A stretch of 64,000 nucleotides of DNA from Verrucomicrobiota bacterium (GTDB taxonomy: Bacteria > Verrucomicrobiota > Verrucomicrobiia > Opitutales > Opitutaceae): positions 124,001 to 188,000 of the forward strand of contig JAEZGX010000009.1 in the NCBI GenBank assembly GCA_023416735.1. The letters run 5' to 3'. The position numbers were made by a program, and so were the translations under genes. Positions 19,501 through 27,440 of this stretch are shown here, in pieces (the stretch's first letter is position 1; every line of letters begins with the position of its first letter). The notes below the pieces were generated by a model that saw nothing but the letters and a program-made list of their open reading frames with translations, did no database searches and was not told where the DNA came from.

Positions 19501-19676
19501 GCAACCGTCACAACGCCTTCGGTCCGCTCCACAACACCGATCCGAAACCGCGCTGGCTCGGCCCCGACGCTTGGCGCACCGAAGGCGATCATTGGGCCTA
19601 CGAGTATCAATTGAAACCGATGGGCCTGCTCGTCGCTCCCCGCCTCCAGACCTCCCTCCCACCGCGCAACGTTTAG
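16557..19676 (+). CDS. GH106-like glycoside hydrolase (possible alpha-L-rhamnosidase)
   Basis: 1,039 residues from the ATG at 16557 (MTQPASIALYPANRQRRLSE), the first start that clears the preceding gene. No signal peptide. Residues 30-430 form the TIM-barrel core typical of the GH106-like group: TPFWAWNSRLDRAQLFRQIA, GFGGFHVHARTG, WLYDEDRWPSG; candidate acids are in IFTDEPQHL and VMSELYGVTGW. A middle domain (about 480-700) and a C-terminal jelly roll (AELALEEPAAWEIRLDGK) follow. GH106 enzymes remove terminal L-rhamnose from pectic rhamnogalacturonans. Cytoplasmic placement implies action on imported oligosaccharides. The family call is by motif resemblance only. Confidence 0.75.
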   Translation: MTQPASIALYPANRQRRLSESLFRQPTAVYRGTPFWAWNSRLDRAQLFRQIAQFQRMGFGGFHVHARTGLQTPYLSDEFLALVRACTDEAKRRKMLTWLYDEDRWPSGFGGGLVTENPQHRLKYLLFTRTPYNGTVRPTPNWSCALAGRSEAGVLLARYAVKRDSQGAVSYQRLHDADRVSAGAEEWFAYLETVAGVPWYNHQGYVDTLSRAALERFTEVTHQRYRTSVGRDFGKTIPAIFTDEPQHLFKQCFDHAAHGVDRVIPATTDFFATYQARHGTDLLDALPEVFWELPDARPSLARVQYHDHVTQRFADAYARTLGQWCARHGLMLTGHMMEEPTLGSQTRATGEAMRSLAHFHIPGIDLLCDEEEFTTAKQAQSIAHQYNRPGVMSELYGVTGWSFDFTGHKAQGDWQAALGVTVRVPHLAWLSMAGEAKRDYPASIHYQSPWWKEYPLIENHFARVNVVLSRGQPLVRIAVIHPIESFWLCYGPLAQTAAERAQREKQFAELPQWLLGNLLDFNYVSEGLLPTQSGANANSGFTVGHMHYGVVVVPALRTIRSTTLDRLEAFAARGGTLVFAGEIPSLVDAQPSDRAQRLAARAIVCPWDEHAFVACLEPVRLIECVDAAGRRSRDLLYQLRGDGTERHLFICNRNRSAEITGLSLKIAGRWRPHVRDTTSGEVRETYAVHTGDMTELPVELAAHGHLLLTLRPGKPRAKPIAPRRWRDIGELADPAPVTLSEPNVLLLDQAEWRWNDGAWQPREEMLRLHNLVRARCHLPPREGHVAQPWTDRAPAEPLGRVELRFRIRSEVAVNAAELALEEPAAWEIRLDGKKVAATARGWWVDEAIKRVRLPAVSAGEHELMLSRAFTRKTELEWCYLLGDFGVKLAGRHATLTAPVRHLAFGDWTTQGLPFYAGNVTYHLTLPAKDRAAQAVNFRGFKAPLLSATLDRGRAQPVAFAPFRFEFPRLGPGRHRLDVTAFGNRHNAFGPLHNTDPKPRWLGPDAWRTEGDHWAYEYQLKPMGLLVAPRLQTSLPPRNV

Positions 19677-19699
19677 TATCCAATTCCTCAACACCCCCG

Positions 19700-21151
19700 A
19701 TGTCTTCTCTTTCCGCCGATCAGCCACCACCCGCCACCGCGCCGGGATCCGGATCCGCTTCAACCGTCGCCCCCGGCGAAAAGGTGCCGTTGAAAACGAA
19801 GCTCGCCTTCGGCGTCGGCAGCATGGTCGACAACCTCACCGGCAACTCGATCCATCAGCTGGCTAATCCGGTCTATAACATCGGACTCGGCGTAAATCCC
19901 GCCGTCATCGGCGCGGTGCTCGCCGTGGGACGTTTGCTCGATGCCGTCACGGATCCGATCATCGGCAGCTTCTCCGACAACTTCCGCTCCCGCTGGGGCC
20001 GCCGTCGCCCGTTGATCATCGCCGGGGCGTTTCTTACCGGTCCCATCATCCTCGCGACTTTCTTCTGCCCGCGCGGATGGAGCCCCTTCGCCTACAGCGT
20101 GTATTTCGCCGTCGCGATGCTGCTGTTTTTTCCGGCGTTCACGCTGTTCTCGGTGCCGTTGAAGGGTTTTCAACTCGAGCTCACCCGCGACTACCACGAG
20201 CGCACACGGATCTCGGCCGTCGTCGCGTTCCTCATGCCGGTCGGCGGCATTCTTGCATCGTGGCTCTTCGCCCTGACGCAATACAGCGGCTTCGAGGACT
20301 CAATCGAGGGCGCGCGTTACACCGCGCTCGCGGTGATGCTAATCATCATGACCTTCGGCATTCTCCCCGCGCTCTTCGCCAAGGAGAAGGAATACATTCA
20401 CGTTAAAACGCAGAAGCAGATTCCGCTGCTCCGCAACGTCTGGGGCCTGCTGAAAAACCGCCCGCTTCGCCTGCTCTCGATTGCCGGCCTCGCCACCCTG
20501 CTCGGCATTTTCACGGTCTACAGCCTCGGACTGTATCTCAACATCTACCACGTTCATGGCGGCGATCTGAAGACCGCTTCGATTCTCCACGGCGCTGTCA
20601 CGACCGCCTATCAAGTCGCGAGCATGATCGCGACGCCCGTGATCGCCTGGGCCGCCACCCGCTTCGGCAAACGCCACGCGTTTCTCACCTGCCTCGGCAT
20701 CGCGCTCGTCGGCACCGTGGCCAAGCTCTTCTGCTACAACCCGGCGATGCCGTCGCTGATGTTCATTCCGATGATCCTGATGGGAATCGGCATGAGCGGT
20801 TTCTGGGTCCTGCTCGCTTCGATGATGGCCGACGTCGCTGACCACGCCGAGTTGCTGCAGGGCATCCGCAACGAGGCCTCGGTCGGCGCCGTGTTTTCCT
20901 GGATCAACAAGACCGGCATCAGCCTCGCCTTCATGTTCTCTGGCTTCGTCCTCCTCTGGGTCGGCTTCGACGAGAAACTGGGCGGCGCCCAGTCACCCGA
21001 GACCATCTACTGGATGCGCATGCTGTTCGCGCTGGTCCCTGCGGCCGCCCTGATCGTCGCGATGGTGTGCATCCGTTTGTATCCAATCACCGAGGACGTC
21101 GCCCGCGCCACCCGCCGCGCGCTCGACGAGCGTCACGCCGCCAACGCCTGA
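19700..21151 (+). CDS. MFS sugar transporter, GPH type (second copy)
   Basis: 483 residues with 12 predicted helices and the GPH motif LDAVTDPIIGSFSDNFRSRW followed by GRRRPL. The N-terminal 35 residues before the first helix are Pro/Ala/Ser-rich and look disordered. It begins 23 bases after the GH106-like gene. The sequence is related to, but clearly diverged from, the carrier at 13765-15216, so the operon appears to import two different sugars or two sizes of one glycoside. Confidence 0.92.
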   Translation: MSSLSADQPPPATAPGSGSASTVAPGEKVPLKTKLAFGVGSMVDNLTGNSIHQLANPVYNIGLGVNPAVIGAVLAVGRLLDAVTDPIIGSFSDNFRSRWGRRRPLIIAGAFLTGPIILATFFCPRGWSPFAYSVYFAVAMLLFFPAFTLFSVPLKGFQLELTRDYHERTRISAVVAFLMPVGGILASWLFALTQYSGFEDSIEGARYTALAVMLIIMTFGILPALFAKEKEYIHVKTQKQIPLLRNVWGLLKNRPLRLLSIAGLATLLGIFTVYSLGLYLNIYHVHGGDLKTASILHGAVTTAYQVASMIATPVIAWAATRFGKRHAFLTCLGIALVGTVAKLFCYNPAMPSLMFIPMILMGIGMSGFWVLLASMMADVADHAELLQGIRNEASVGAVFSWINKTGISLAFMFSGFVLLWVGFDEKLGGAQSPETIYWMRMLFALVPAAALIVAMVCIRLYPITEDVARATRRALDERHAANA

Positions 21152-21191
21152 CGTTTCCCCTGCTCTCTCACCGTCACGACTTGTTTCGATC

Positions 21192-24100
21192 ATGCCTCTG
21201 AAAACTGCCTCCTCTCTCGCTTCCCTCCTTCTTCTTACCGCGTTTGCTCCCCTGGCCGTTCGTGGCGAATCGGCCACTCCCGCCGCGCTGTTCCATCTCG
21301 GCTTCGACGACGGCTTCACTGCCAAAAGCAAGGGTGACGGCTCGCCTCGCTTCGAGGGCGCGCAACCCGAACTCACTCCCGGAATCGACGGCGCCGCTGG
21401 CTGGTTCTCTCCGGGGCAAATTGTCGACTACCCCGCGGCCGGTAATCTCCACAAGCCCGCGGGAACAATCGCATTTTGGATCAAGCCCGGCCCAACCGAC
21501 GGCAAACCGTTCGTTCTATTCGGCGAAACCGGTGCCGATGCTGCCGGCAGCAATCGTCTGCGTATCGAACTGTTTCCCGGTCGTTTCCTGCGATTGAAGC
21601 TGAACGACACGCGCGACTCGAAGGTGGACTACCACGGTCTCGCCAATTGGAAGGCCGGCGAATGGCACCACGTCGCCGTCACTTGGAATCACGAGAAGGG
21701 CGGCCTGATCTACGTCGACGGTCAACCCGCCGCAATCAGCTGGATCCGCGCGTGGGAGCCCGTGGCGCACCCGCGCTTCTTCTTCGGCACCGGCGACAAC
21801 GGCGCCGCCCACGCGTCGCGCATCGCGCTCGACGATGTGCGCATCTTCGATCGCGAACTCACCGAAGATGAAGCCCGCGCCGCTTTCCGGCGTCACCGCG
21901 CGTGGAACGTCGCCGTGAAAGTCGCGGACCCGTTTCTCCCAGCCGAACAAGCCCGTGATCTGGCCCTCTCGTTGCGCAACCCCGGCGACGATGTCGCGCA
22001 ACTTAGCAATCTCGCGTATCAACTTCTCAATGACGCCGGCCAGGTGCTGCAGCGGGGGTCGCTTTCCGCGCCTTCGCTGAAGGCCCGCGAGTCGACCCAG
22101 CTCCACCTCCCCCTCGCTGCCACGCCCGTCGGCGGTTACCGCCTGCGTCTCACCTATACCGAGGACGGCCGGGAAAAATTCGTCGACACCCGTGTGCAGG
22201 CGATCGCTCACGCCTCCCCGCTCGAACCCCAACGCGAGCAGCGCACGTTGATCACCGAGATCGTCGCCTTCGAACAAGAACCAATCGCGGACCTCGGCAA
22301 CAGCACCCGCGTTGAATCGGCCGCCGGCGTTTACCGCGAGGCCGGCTCCCGAGTGCATGATCGTTTCGTGATTCCGTTCGAGATCACCGATGTCGACGAA
22401 CCGCACGTCGCCGTGATCACCTACCCCGACGACAAACCGCGCTCGATGGAGGTGCTCCTCCAAAATTTCGGCAAGGCGATCGACTTCCAGGTGCACAGCG
22501 GCGTCGTGTCCGGAGACGAATTTCCCCTCTCGCACCAAATGCTCGAGCACGAGGTCGTCTTCTGGCCGCGCGCGAAGAAACAGGGCTTCACCTTCATGAC
22601 CGCCGAGCACGACATGCCCGCCGCGGTCGAAAAAATCCGCATCTATCGCCTCAACCGCTTCGCCGTTAGCGATCGCTCCGGCGAGTTCAAGGGCAGCGTG
22701 CCGCCGCGCCGCACCGGAATTTATTTCGAAGACCCGGTTCTGTTTCACAGTTTCGGCACGGGCACCGACCTCGATGGTTTCATGAAGTCGACGGACCGCC
22801 TCGTCGACTACCTGCGATCGTTCGGCCAGACTGAGTTCGAATACCCGCTGGCTTGGTATGCCGGGCCGCTTTACGGCACGAATGTCGAACGCTTCGAGCC
22901 AGACATCCCCGGTGCGCAGGGCGGCGCTCGCCCGCACCCACCCGGCTATCCGCTCTACCTCCTCCAGCGTCTCGGCGAACAGGATATCTCGTTCACTGCG
23001 GGCCTGCACATTCACACGCTGCCGAGCCTCGATCCCCACGCGATCACCGACCGCGCGGCGATCCACGCCGACCACGACACCGTGATCAATGTCAACAAGG
23101 ACGGTAAGCTCTGGTATGGTTACTGGCACGGCTCGGACACCAATTACAATCCCGCCGATCCGCGCGTCATGGCCGCAGTGAACGCCGTCGTCGACGAAGT
23201 CGTCGCACGCTACGGACAAGAACCGGCGCTCCATGGCATCTCGCTCGTGGTCACGCGCACGAAGCTCTACGACTTCGGCTCGCTCGCGTCCGGCTACAAC
23301 GACTCGAACCTCCGCCGCTTCCAACAAGACTCGGGCATCGTGATCCCGACTTACACGCCGGGCGATCCCGAGCGTCATCGCAAAAGCTACGAATGGCTCA
23401 TGAACGACGACGCAGCGAAAGAAGCCTGGATCGATTGGCGCTGCCAGATTCTCTACCGCCACTACTCCCAAATGGCCGATCGCATCAGCGCCGCGCGTCC
23501 CGACCTCAAGTTGATACTCAACTTCTTCCTTCATCCGTCGCAGAACCACCGGCTCGCCGATTATCTCAACGAACCGAGTTCCGTGCTCATGCGCGAAATG
23601 GGCATCGATCCCGATCTCTATCGCGATCATCCCAACATCGTCCTGAGCCCCACCACCGTGCCGTCCGATTTTCGCTGGATGCGTCGGTCGGATTATCTCG
23701 TCGACCATCCGGGAGTAAGCCGCGGTGCCTTCACCGCGCCGGAGGTCGCCGCACCGTTGAAGGAACACCACAACGTGCGCGTCACCATCCACGACCGTTA
23801 TTGGGAAGACGCCATCGGCCGCGAATCCCCGCTGCAAGGTCTCACCGACATCGGCGTGCAGGAAATGGTTTGGCGCGCGTCGACGCTGAATCCCGCCGGG
23901 TTCAACAGCCTCGAGCCTTACGTGTTCGCGCTGCATCATCTCGACGCCACGAGCATCGTGAAAGGCGGCTACGTCCTCGGCACGTTGGGCATGGAGCGGG
24001 AACTGCTGCCGTTCTCTCGCGCGCTTGGCGCCTTGCCCGCGGCGAAATTCGACGACGTCCCCGGCGCGTCCGATCCGGTGCGCATCCGCCAGCAAGTCGT

Positions 24101-24503
24101 CGATGGACGCCACTACTTCTACGTGCTCAACACGCTGCCCGAACCGGTGAAAACTGTCATCACGCTCACCGAGACCGGTGCGCTGCTTGATCCTGTCGCG
24201 AACCACCGCGCGACGATCTCGGCTTCCAAGTCACTCGAACTCCCGCTCGCGCCCTACGAACTGCGCACGTTCGTCAGCGAATCGAAGACCCAGCGCGTCG
24301 CGCGCGCCGAGTTCGAGTTGTCCCCCGAATGGCTGGCGCAACTGGAGCGCCGTTATCGTGCCCTCCTCGCCGCTGCCGAAGCCGCGGGAGACAACGCAAA
24401 AAGGTGGGAACCGTATCTCGCGCTCGCCCGCCAATCCTGGGCCGACCGGCACTACTCGCGTCTGCACTTCCTGCTGCAGGACGCGTGGGCAAAAAACCTG
24501 TGA
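21192..24503 (+). CDS. Secreted LamG-domain protein with putative TIM-barrel core
   Basis: 1,103 residues with a signal peptide (MPLKTASSLASLLLLTAFAP, cleavage near VRG-ES). Residues 30-225 form a LamG/concanavalin-like jelly roll (TIAFWIKPGP, GEWHHVAVTWNH, ALDDVRIFDRELTEDEARAA), likely a carbohydrate-binding module. A beta-sandwich (about 235-350) is followed by a large region (about 480-990) with barrel-like stretches (ISFTAGLHIHTLP, PALHGISLVVTRTK) and a conserved-looking KEHHNVRVTIHDRYWEDAIG. The C-terminus (after 1,030) is helical. I do not recognise the catalytic family. It is the last gene of the seven-gene operon and the only exported one. Confidence 0.8.
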   Translation: MPLKTASSLASLLLLTAFAPLAVRGESATPAALFHLGFDDGFTAKSKGDGSPRFEGAQPELTPGIDGAAGWFSPGQIVDYPAAGNLHKPAGTIAFWIKPGPTDGKPFVLFGETGADAAGSNRLRIELFPGRFLRLKLNDTRDSKVDYHGLANWKAGEWHHVAVTWNHEKGGLIYVDGQPAAISWIRAWEPVAHPRFFFGTGDNGAAHASRIALDDVRIFDRELTEDEARAAFRRHRAWNVAVKVADPFLPAEQARDLALSLRNPGDDVAQLSNLAYQLLNDAGQVLQRGSLSAPSLKARESTQLHLPLAATPVGGYRLRLTYTEDGREKFVDTRVQAIAHASPLEPQREQRTLITEIVAFEQEPIADLGNSTRVESAAGVYREAGSRVHDRFVIPFEITDVDEPHVAVITYPDDKPRSMEVLLQNFGKAIDFQVHSGVVSGDEFPLSHQMLEHEVVFWPRAKKQGFTFMTAEHDMPAAVEKIRIYRLNRFAVSDRSGEFKGSVPPRRTGIYFEDPVLFHSFGTGTDLDGFMKSTDRLVDYLRSFGQTEFEYPLAWYAGPLYGTNVERFEPDIPGAQGGARPHPPGYPLYLLQRLGEQDISFTAGLHIHTLPSLDPHAITDRAAIHADHDTVINVNKDGKLWYGYWHGSDTNYNPADPRVMAAVNAVVDEVVARYGQEPALHGISLVVTRTKLYDFGSLASGYNDSNLRRFQQDSGIVIPTYTPGDPERHRKSYEWLMNDDAAKEAWIDWRCQILYRHYSQMADRISAARPDLKLILNFFLHPSQNHRLADYLNEPSSVLMREMGIDPDLYRDHPNIVLSPTTVPSDFRWMRRSDYLVDHPGVSRGAFTAPEVAAPLKEHHNVRVTIHDRYWEDAIGRESPLQGLTDIGVQEMVWRASTLNPAGFNSLEPYVFALHHLDATSIVKGGYVLGTLGMERELLPFSRALGALPAAKFDDVPGASDPVRIRQQVVDGRHYFYVLNTLPEPVKTVITLTETGALLDPVANHRATISASKSLELPLAPYELRTFVSESKTQRVARAEFELSPEWLAQLERRYRALLAAAEAAGDNAKRWEPYLALARQSWADRHYSRLHFLLQDAWAKNL

Positions 24504-24516
24504 TGACGCACAGCTA

Positions 24517-24540
24517 AAGGGCGGGCTCCACCTCGCCCTT
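24517..24540. terminator. Hairpin between convergent genes
   Basis: AAGGGCG (24517-24523) pairs with CGCCCTT (24534-24540) between the convergent LamG and TPR genes. Neither side has a good T run, so it is at best a weak bidirectional terminator. Confidence 0.35.
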
Positions 24541-24571
24541 CAGCACCCCACGTTCCAGCGGGCATCCCGCT

Positions 24572-26011
24572 TCACTCACGCGCACGCCACTCGCGCCCGA
24601 ACTTCGCGCGATACGCCTCAGCAAGCCGCCTCGCCGGTTCGGCCGCGATTCGCGGCTGTCGCGCCACGCGCTGCATCCACTCATCCGCCTCCGCGCGGTT
24701 TCCCGCTGCCACTGCGTGAAACGCGAGATACGTCAGCGCCGCCGGATTCTCTGGCTCTGCTTCCAGCGAACGCCGCAAACTCTGCAAGCCCGCCTCGATG
24801 CTGCCCTGGCTCACCTGCGCGTGCGCGAGTTCCACATACGCCGGAGCTTCGTTGGGACGGAGTTCTATCGAACGGTTCAACTCGCGGATCGCCTCATCCA
24901 GCCGCCCCGCTCGCCGCAGCATCGATCCCCACATCAGGCGCAGTCCTGGCGAATCCGGACAATGCTCGAGTCCCGTGGCCACGGCGCGCGCAGCGGCTTC
25001 GTCCTGGCGAAAATCCTGATAAAACGAAGCGAGGCGCGCCCAGCCATCGGCGAAATTTGGCGCGCGCGTGGTGAGTTCGCGCAGCGCCTCCAACGCCGCC
25101 GGCGCGTCTTTCTGCTCCGTGTAATGGCTGACCAACTGCAAACGATACGAGACCTCGCCCGGCGCGAGTTCGATCGCGCGCAGAATCAACGCTCGCGCTT
25201 CCTTCGGGTCCGACCGCGCGCCGGCCGCGATGGCAATCCGATAAGGATCGAAACAGACATCCAGCAGTTCATCCATCCACGGATCCGGCGCCTCGCGAAA
25301 CGCCCCCGACGCCTTCATCTGTCCGCGGATCGCCTTCGCTTCGCGTTCGCGCCCGAGCTTTTCGTAAACGCTCACGATGAGATCGTAGCCGAGCCGGTAG
25401 TCGGTTTGCGCGACAAGCGGTTCGAGCCGCTGGCGAGCTTCCTCCCAGCGTTCCGCCTCGAAATCCAGCCGCGCCAGACCGAGCCGCGCATACGGTTCGT
25501 CCTTCCAGCGTCGCAACACCGCCTCATAAATCGCCGCCGCCTCCTCCGGTCGGTTCGATTTCAATTCCGCTTCCGCGAGCCGCAGATGCGCGGCGAGATA
25601 GTCGGGCGCCAGCTCGATCACCCGACGCCATCGCGCCATCGACTGCTCGAAATCGCCGAAGCCCGCCAGAATCACGGCATGCAGATGCGGCCACCGCGGC
25701 TCGTTCGGATCGACCTCCTCGAGAATCTCGTAAGCCGCCTGCGCCTCGTCGATGTAACCATTTGCATGATACAGCCGCGCGAGCCGCTTCAACGCCTCCA
25801 GAGCCGCCTTGGGCGAATCGCCGGCGCGAGCGGTCGCAGCGTCCACCTCCTCGCGCAGCTGATCCTGCGTTTCATCAAGATGTGGCGCGACGGGCAGCGC
25901 GATCAGCGCGCCCCCCGACGAACGCTGCTCCATCGCCCACCAGCCGGCCCCAAGCGCCGCCAGCAGCGCTCCGCCGCCAATCCACCAGCCGGCTCGTCGT
26001 CGCGCGTTCAT
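24572..26011 (-). CDS. Membrane-anchored TPR-repeat protein
   Basis: 479 residues. One N-terminal membrane segment (WWIGGGALLAALGAGWWAM, residues 9-27) anchors a protein made almost entirely of tetratricopeptide repeats, for example LARLYHANGYIDEAQAAYEI, GDFEQSMARWRRVIELAPDY and LNRSIELRPNEAPAYVELAH. TPR arrays are protein-binding scaffolds; no enzymatic motif is seen. Its start overlaps the stop of the FG-GAP gene by four bases (ATGA), so the two are translationally coupled and probably function together. Confidence 0.88.
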   Translation of the reverse strand: MNARRRAGWWIGGGALLAALGAGWWAMEQRSSGGALIALPVAPHLDETQDQLREEVDAATARAGDSPKAALEALKRLARLYHANGYIDEAQAAYEILEEVDPNEPRWPHLHAVILAGFGDFEQSMARWRRVIELAPDYLAAHLRLAEAELKSNRPEEAAAIYEAVLRRWKDEPYARLGLARLDFEAERWEEARQRLEPLVAQTDYRLGYDLIVSVYEKLGREREAKAIRGQMKASGAFREAPDPWMDELLDVCFDPYRIAIAAGARSDPKEARALILRAIELAPGEVSYRLQLVSHYTEQKDAPAALEALRELTTRAPNFADGWARLASFYQDFRQDEAAARAVATGLEHCPDSPGLRLMWGSMLRRAGRLDEAIRELNRSIELRPNEAPAYVELAHAQVSQGSIEAGLQSLRRSLEAEPENPAALTYLAFHAVAAGNRAEADEWMQRVARQPRIAAEPARRLAEAYRAKFGREWRARE

Positions 26012-27366
26012 CGCCCCGCCTTTCGCCAGAGCAGCACGCGCTCCATTGCTTCATACGGCGGGTAAACATAGAAGCCGCCCGTGACCAGCGAGGGCTCGCC
26101 TTCGCCCTCGAAATCCCCCGCGGCGAGTGTGATCAGATCCTTCGGCGCCATCGCGAGCACCCGCGGCTCAAAACCCATCCGCCCGTCGTTGCGAAACCAC
26201 ATCAGTGAAATCACCTCACGGTCCTTGTTGCTCCAATCCGCGTAGCCCGCCACGGCGACTACGTCCATCGCTCCATCCCGATCCAAATCGATCGCGACGG
26301 GGCTGTAGGCGCCCGGCAGCCGGCCGATGCGTCGATACAGAAAACGGCCGTCGCCTTGGTTCGCGAGCCATTGCACGCCGTGCCACGGACGCGGTCCCGG
26401 CGTCGCCGCCGGCCCAAAGCCATCGCCATTGGCAAATAATATGTCCGGCCGTCCGTCGCGATCGAGATCGGTCACAATCAGGCCGCTGCTGCCGTAATCC
26501 TCGTTCGCCGAGGCCCAGATCCGAGAACGCGAAAATCCGCCGCGTCCGTCGTTTTCGAAATAATGCACCTCCTCCCATTGTTGTGAAATGTTGGATACGA
26601 GGTCGAGGTGTCCATCGCCGTTGAAATCCGCCACGCCGATGTTGATCGCGCCGGAAAGATCGAGCAGCACGTGCCGTCGAAACTCCCACGGCCCCACGCG
26701 CTCGAGCCAGCTCACCTCGCCTTGATCGTAGCCGAATTGCGCCAGCGCCAGATCGAGTTGTCCGTCGCCGTTGAAATCTCCCGCGCGCACGTCCGTCACC
26801 CGCGCGGTGTGCTCGAGCACCGCGTGCGTCGTGAAATTCTGCCGCCCGTCATTTTCCAAAACAAAGACCGTGCCGATGCGGTCGTTATTGGGAAACACCT
26901 CGCCCATGCTCGCGACAAGCAGGTCGAGATCGCCGTCTCCGTCGATGTCCGCCGCCTCGACGCGGACCGGCACCCGCATCCCCTCGGCGAGCGTCGACTC
27001 CTCGAACTTTCCACGCGCGGTCTGCCTGATCCAAAAGATCGCGTTGTCGCGGGTGTCGCACCCCACGACGTCGAGCAACCCGTCGCAATCGAGGTCGACC
27101 GTGCTGACGTGAGCGATCCAGGGCGGCGACGTCACGGGACGCCCCACCCGCTCCAACTTGAGATACTCCAGATCCATCGCCGCCGGCGCTTTCCGCGCCT
27201 CCGCACGCGTCGCCGCCGGACGCGATGAGGACCGGTCGCAGCCGCTGAAGCCGAGCGAAATCACGGCTGCCAGCATGATCGCCCGCACCGCCCACGCGCG
27301 GACGGCGGCGTGGCTGACTTCTCCATCGTGATCTCGCGCGCGAATCATCGTGTCAGGTTGATGCAT
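26008..27366 (-). CDS. FG-GAP/VCBS-repeat lipoprotein
   Basis: 452 residues. A hydrophobic stretch ends in a plausible lipobox (LGFSGC, Cys near residue 43), so the protein is probably a lipoprotein; a start at 27348 or later would give a more usual signal length. The rest is a beta-propeller of FG-GAP repeats carrying six calcium-loop-like motifs: DLDCDGLLDV, DIDGDGDLDL, DFNGDGQLDL, DFNGDGHLDL, DLDRDGRPDI and DLDRDGAMDV, plus a decayed seventh (DFEGEGEPSL). Such propellers bind ligands or partner proteins. It precedes and overlaps the TPR gene and follows the GH140-like gene after 74 bases. Confidence 0.88.
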   Translation of the reverse strand: MHQPDTMIRARDHDGEVSHAAVRAWAVRAIMLAAVISLGFSGCDRSSSRPAATRAEARKAPAAMDLEYLKLERVGRPVTSPPWIAHVSTVDLDCDGLLDVVGCDTRDNAIFWIRQTARGKFEESTLAEGMRVPVRVEAADIDGDGDLDLLVASMGEVFPNNDRIGTVFVLENDGRQNFTTHAVLEHTARVTDVRAGDFNGDGQLDLALAQFGYDQGEVSWLERVGPWEFRRHVLLDLSGAINIGVADFNGDGHLDLVSNISQQWEEVHYFENDGRGGFSRSRIWASANEDYGSSGLIVTDLDRDGRPDILFANGDGFGPAATPGPRPWHGVQWLANQGDGRFLYRRIGRLPGAYSPVAIDLDRDGAMDVVAVAGYADWSNKDREVISLMWFRNDGRMGFEPRVLAMAPKDLITLAAGDFEGEGEPSLVTGGFYVYPPYEAMERVLLWRKAGR

Positions 27367-27440
27367 TCGCCCGGAAGATCACCTCGTAAATCGCCCCAAA
27401 CGTTGGGTTTCTTTCCGCATCGTTTGCAGCGCCGTGGGCG

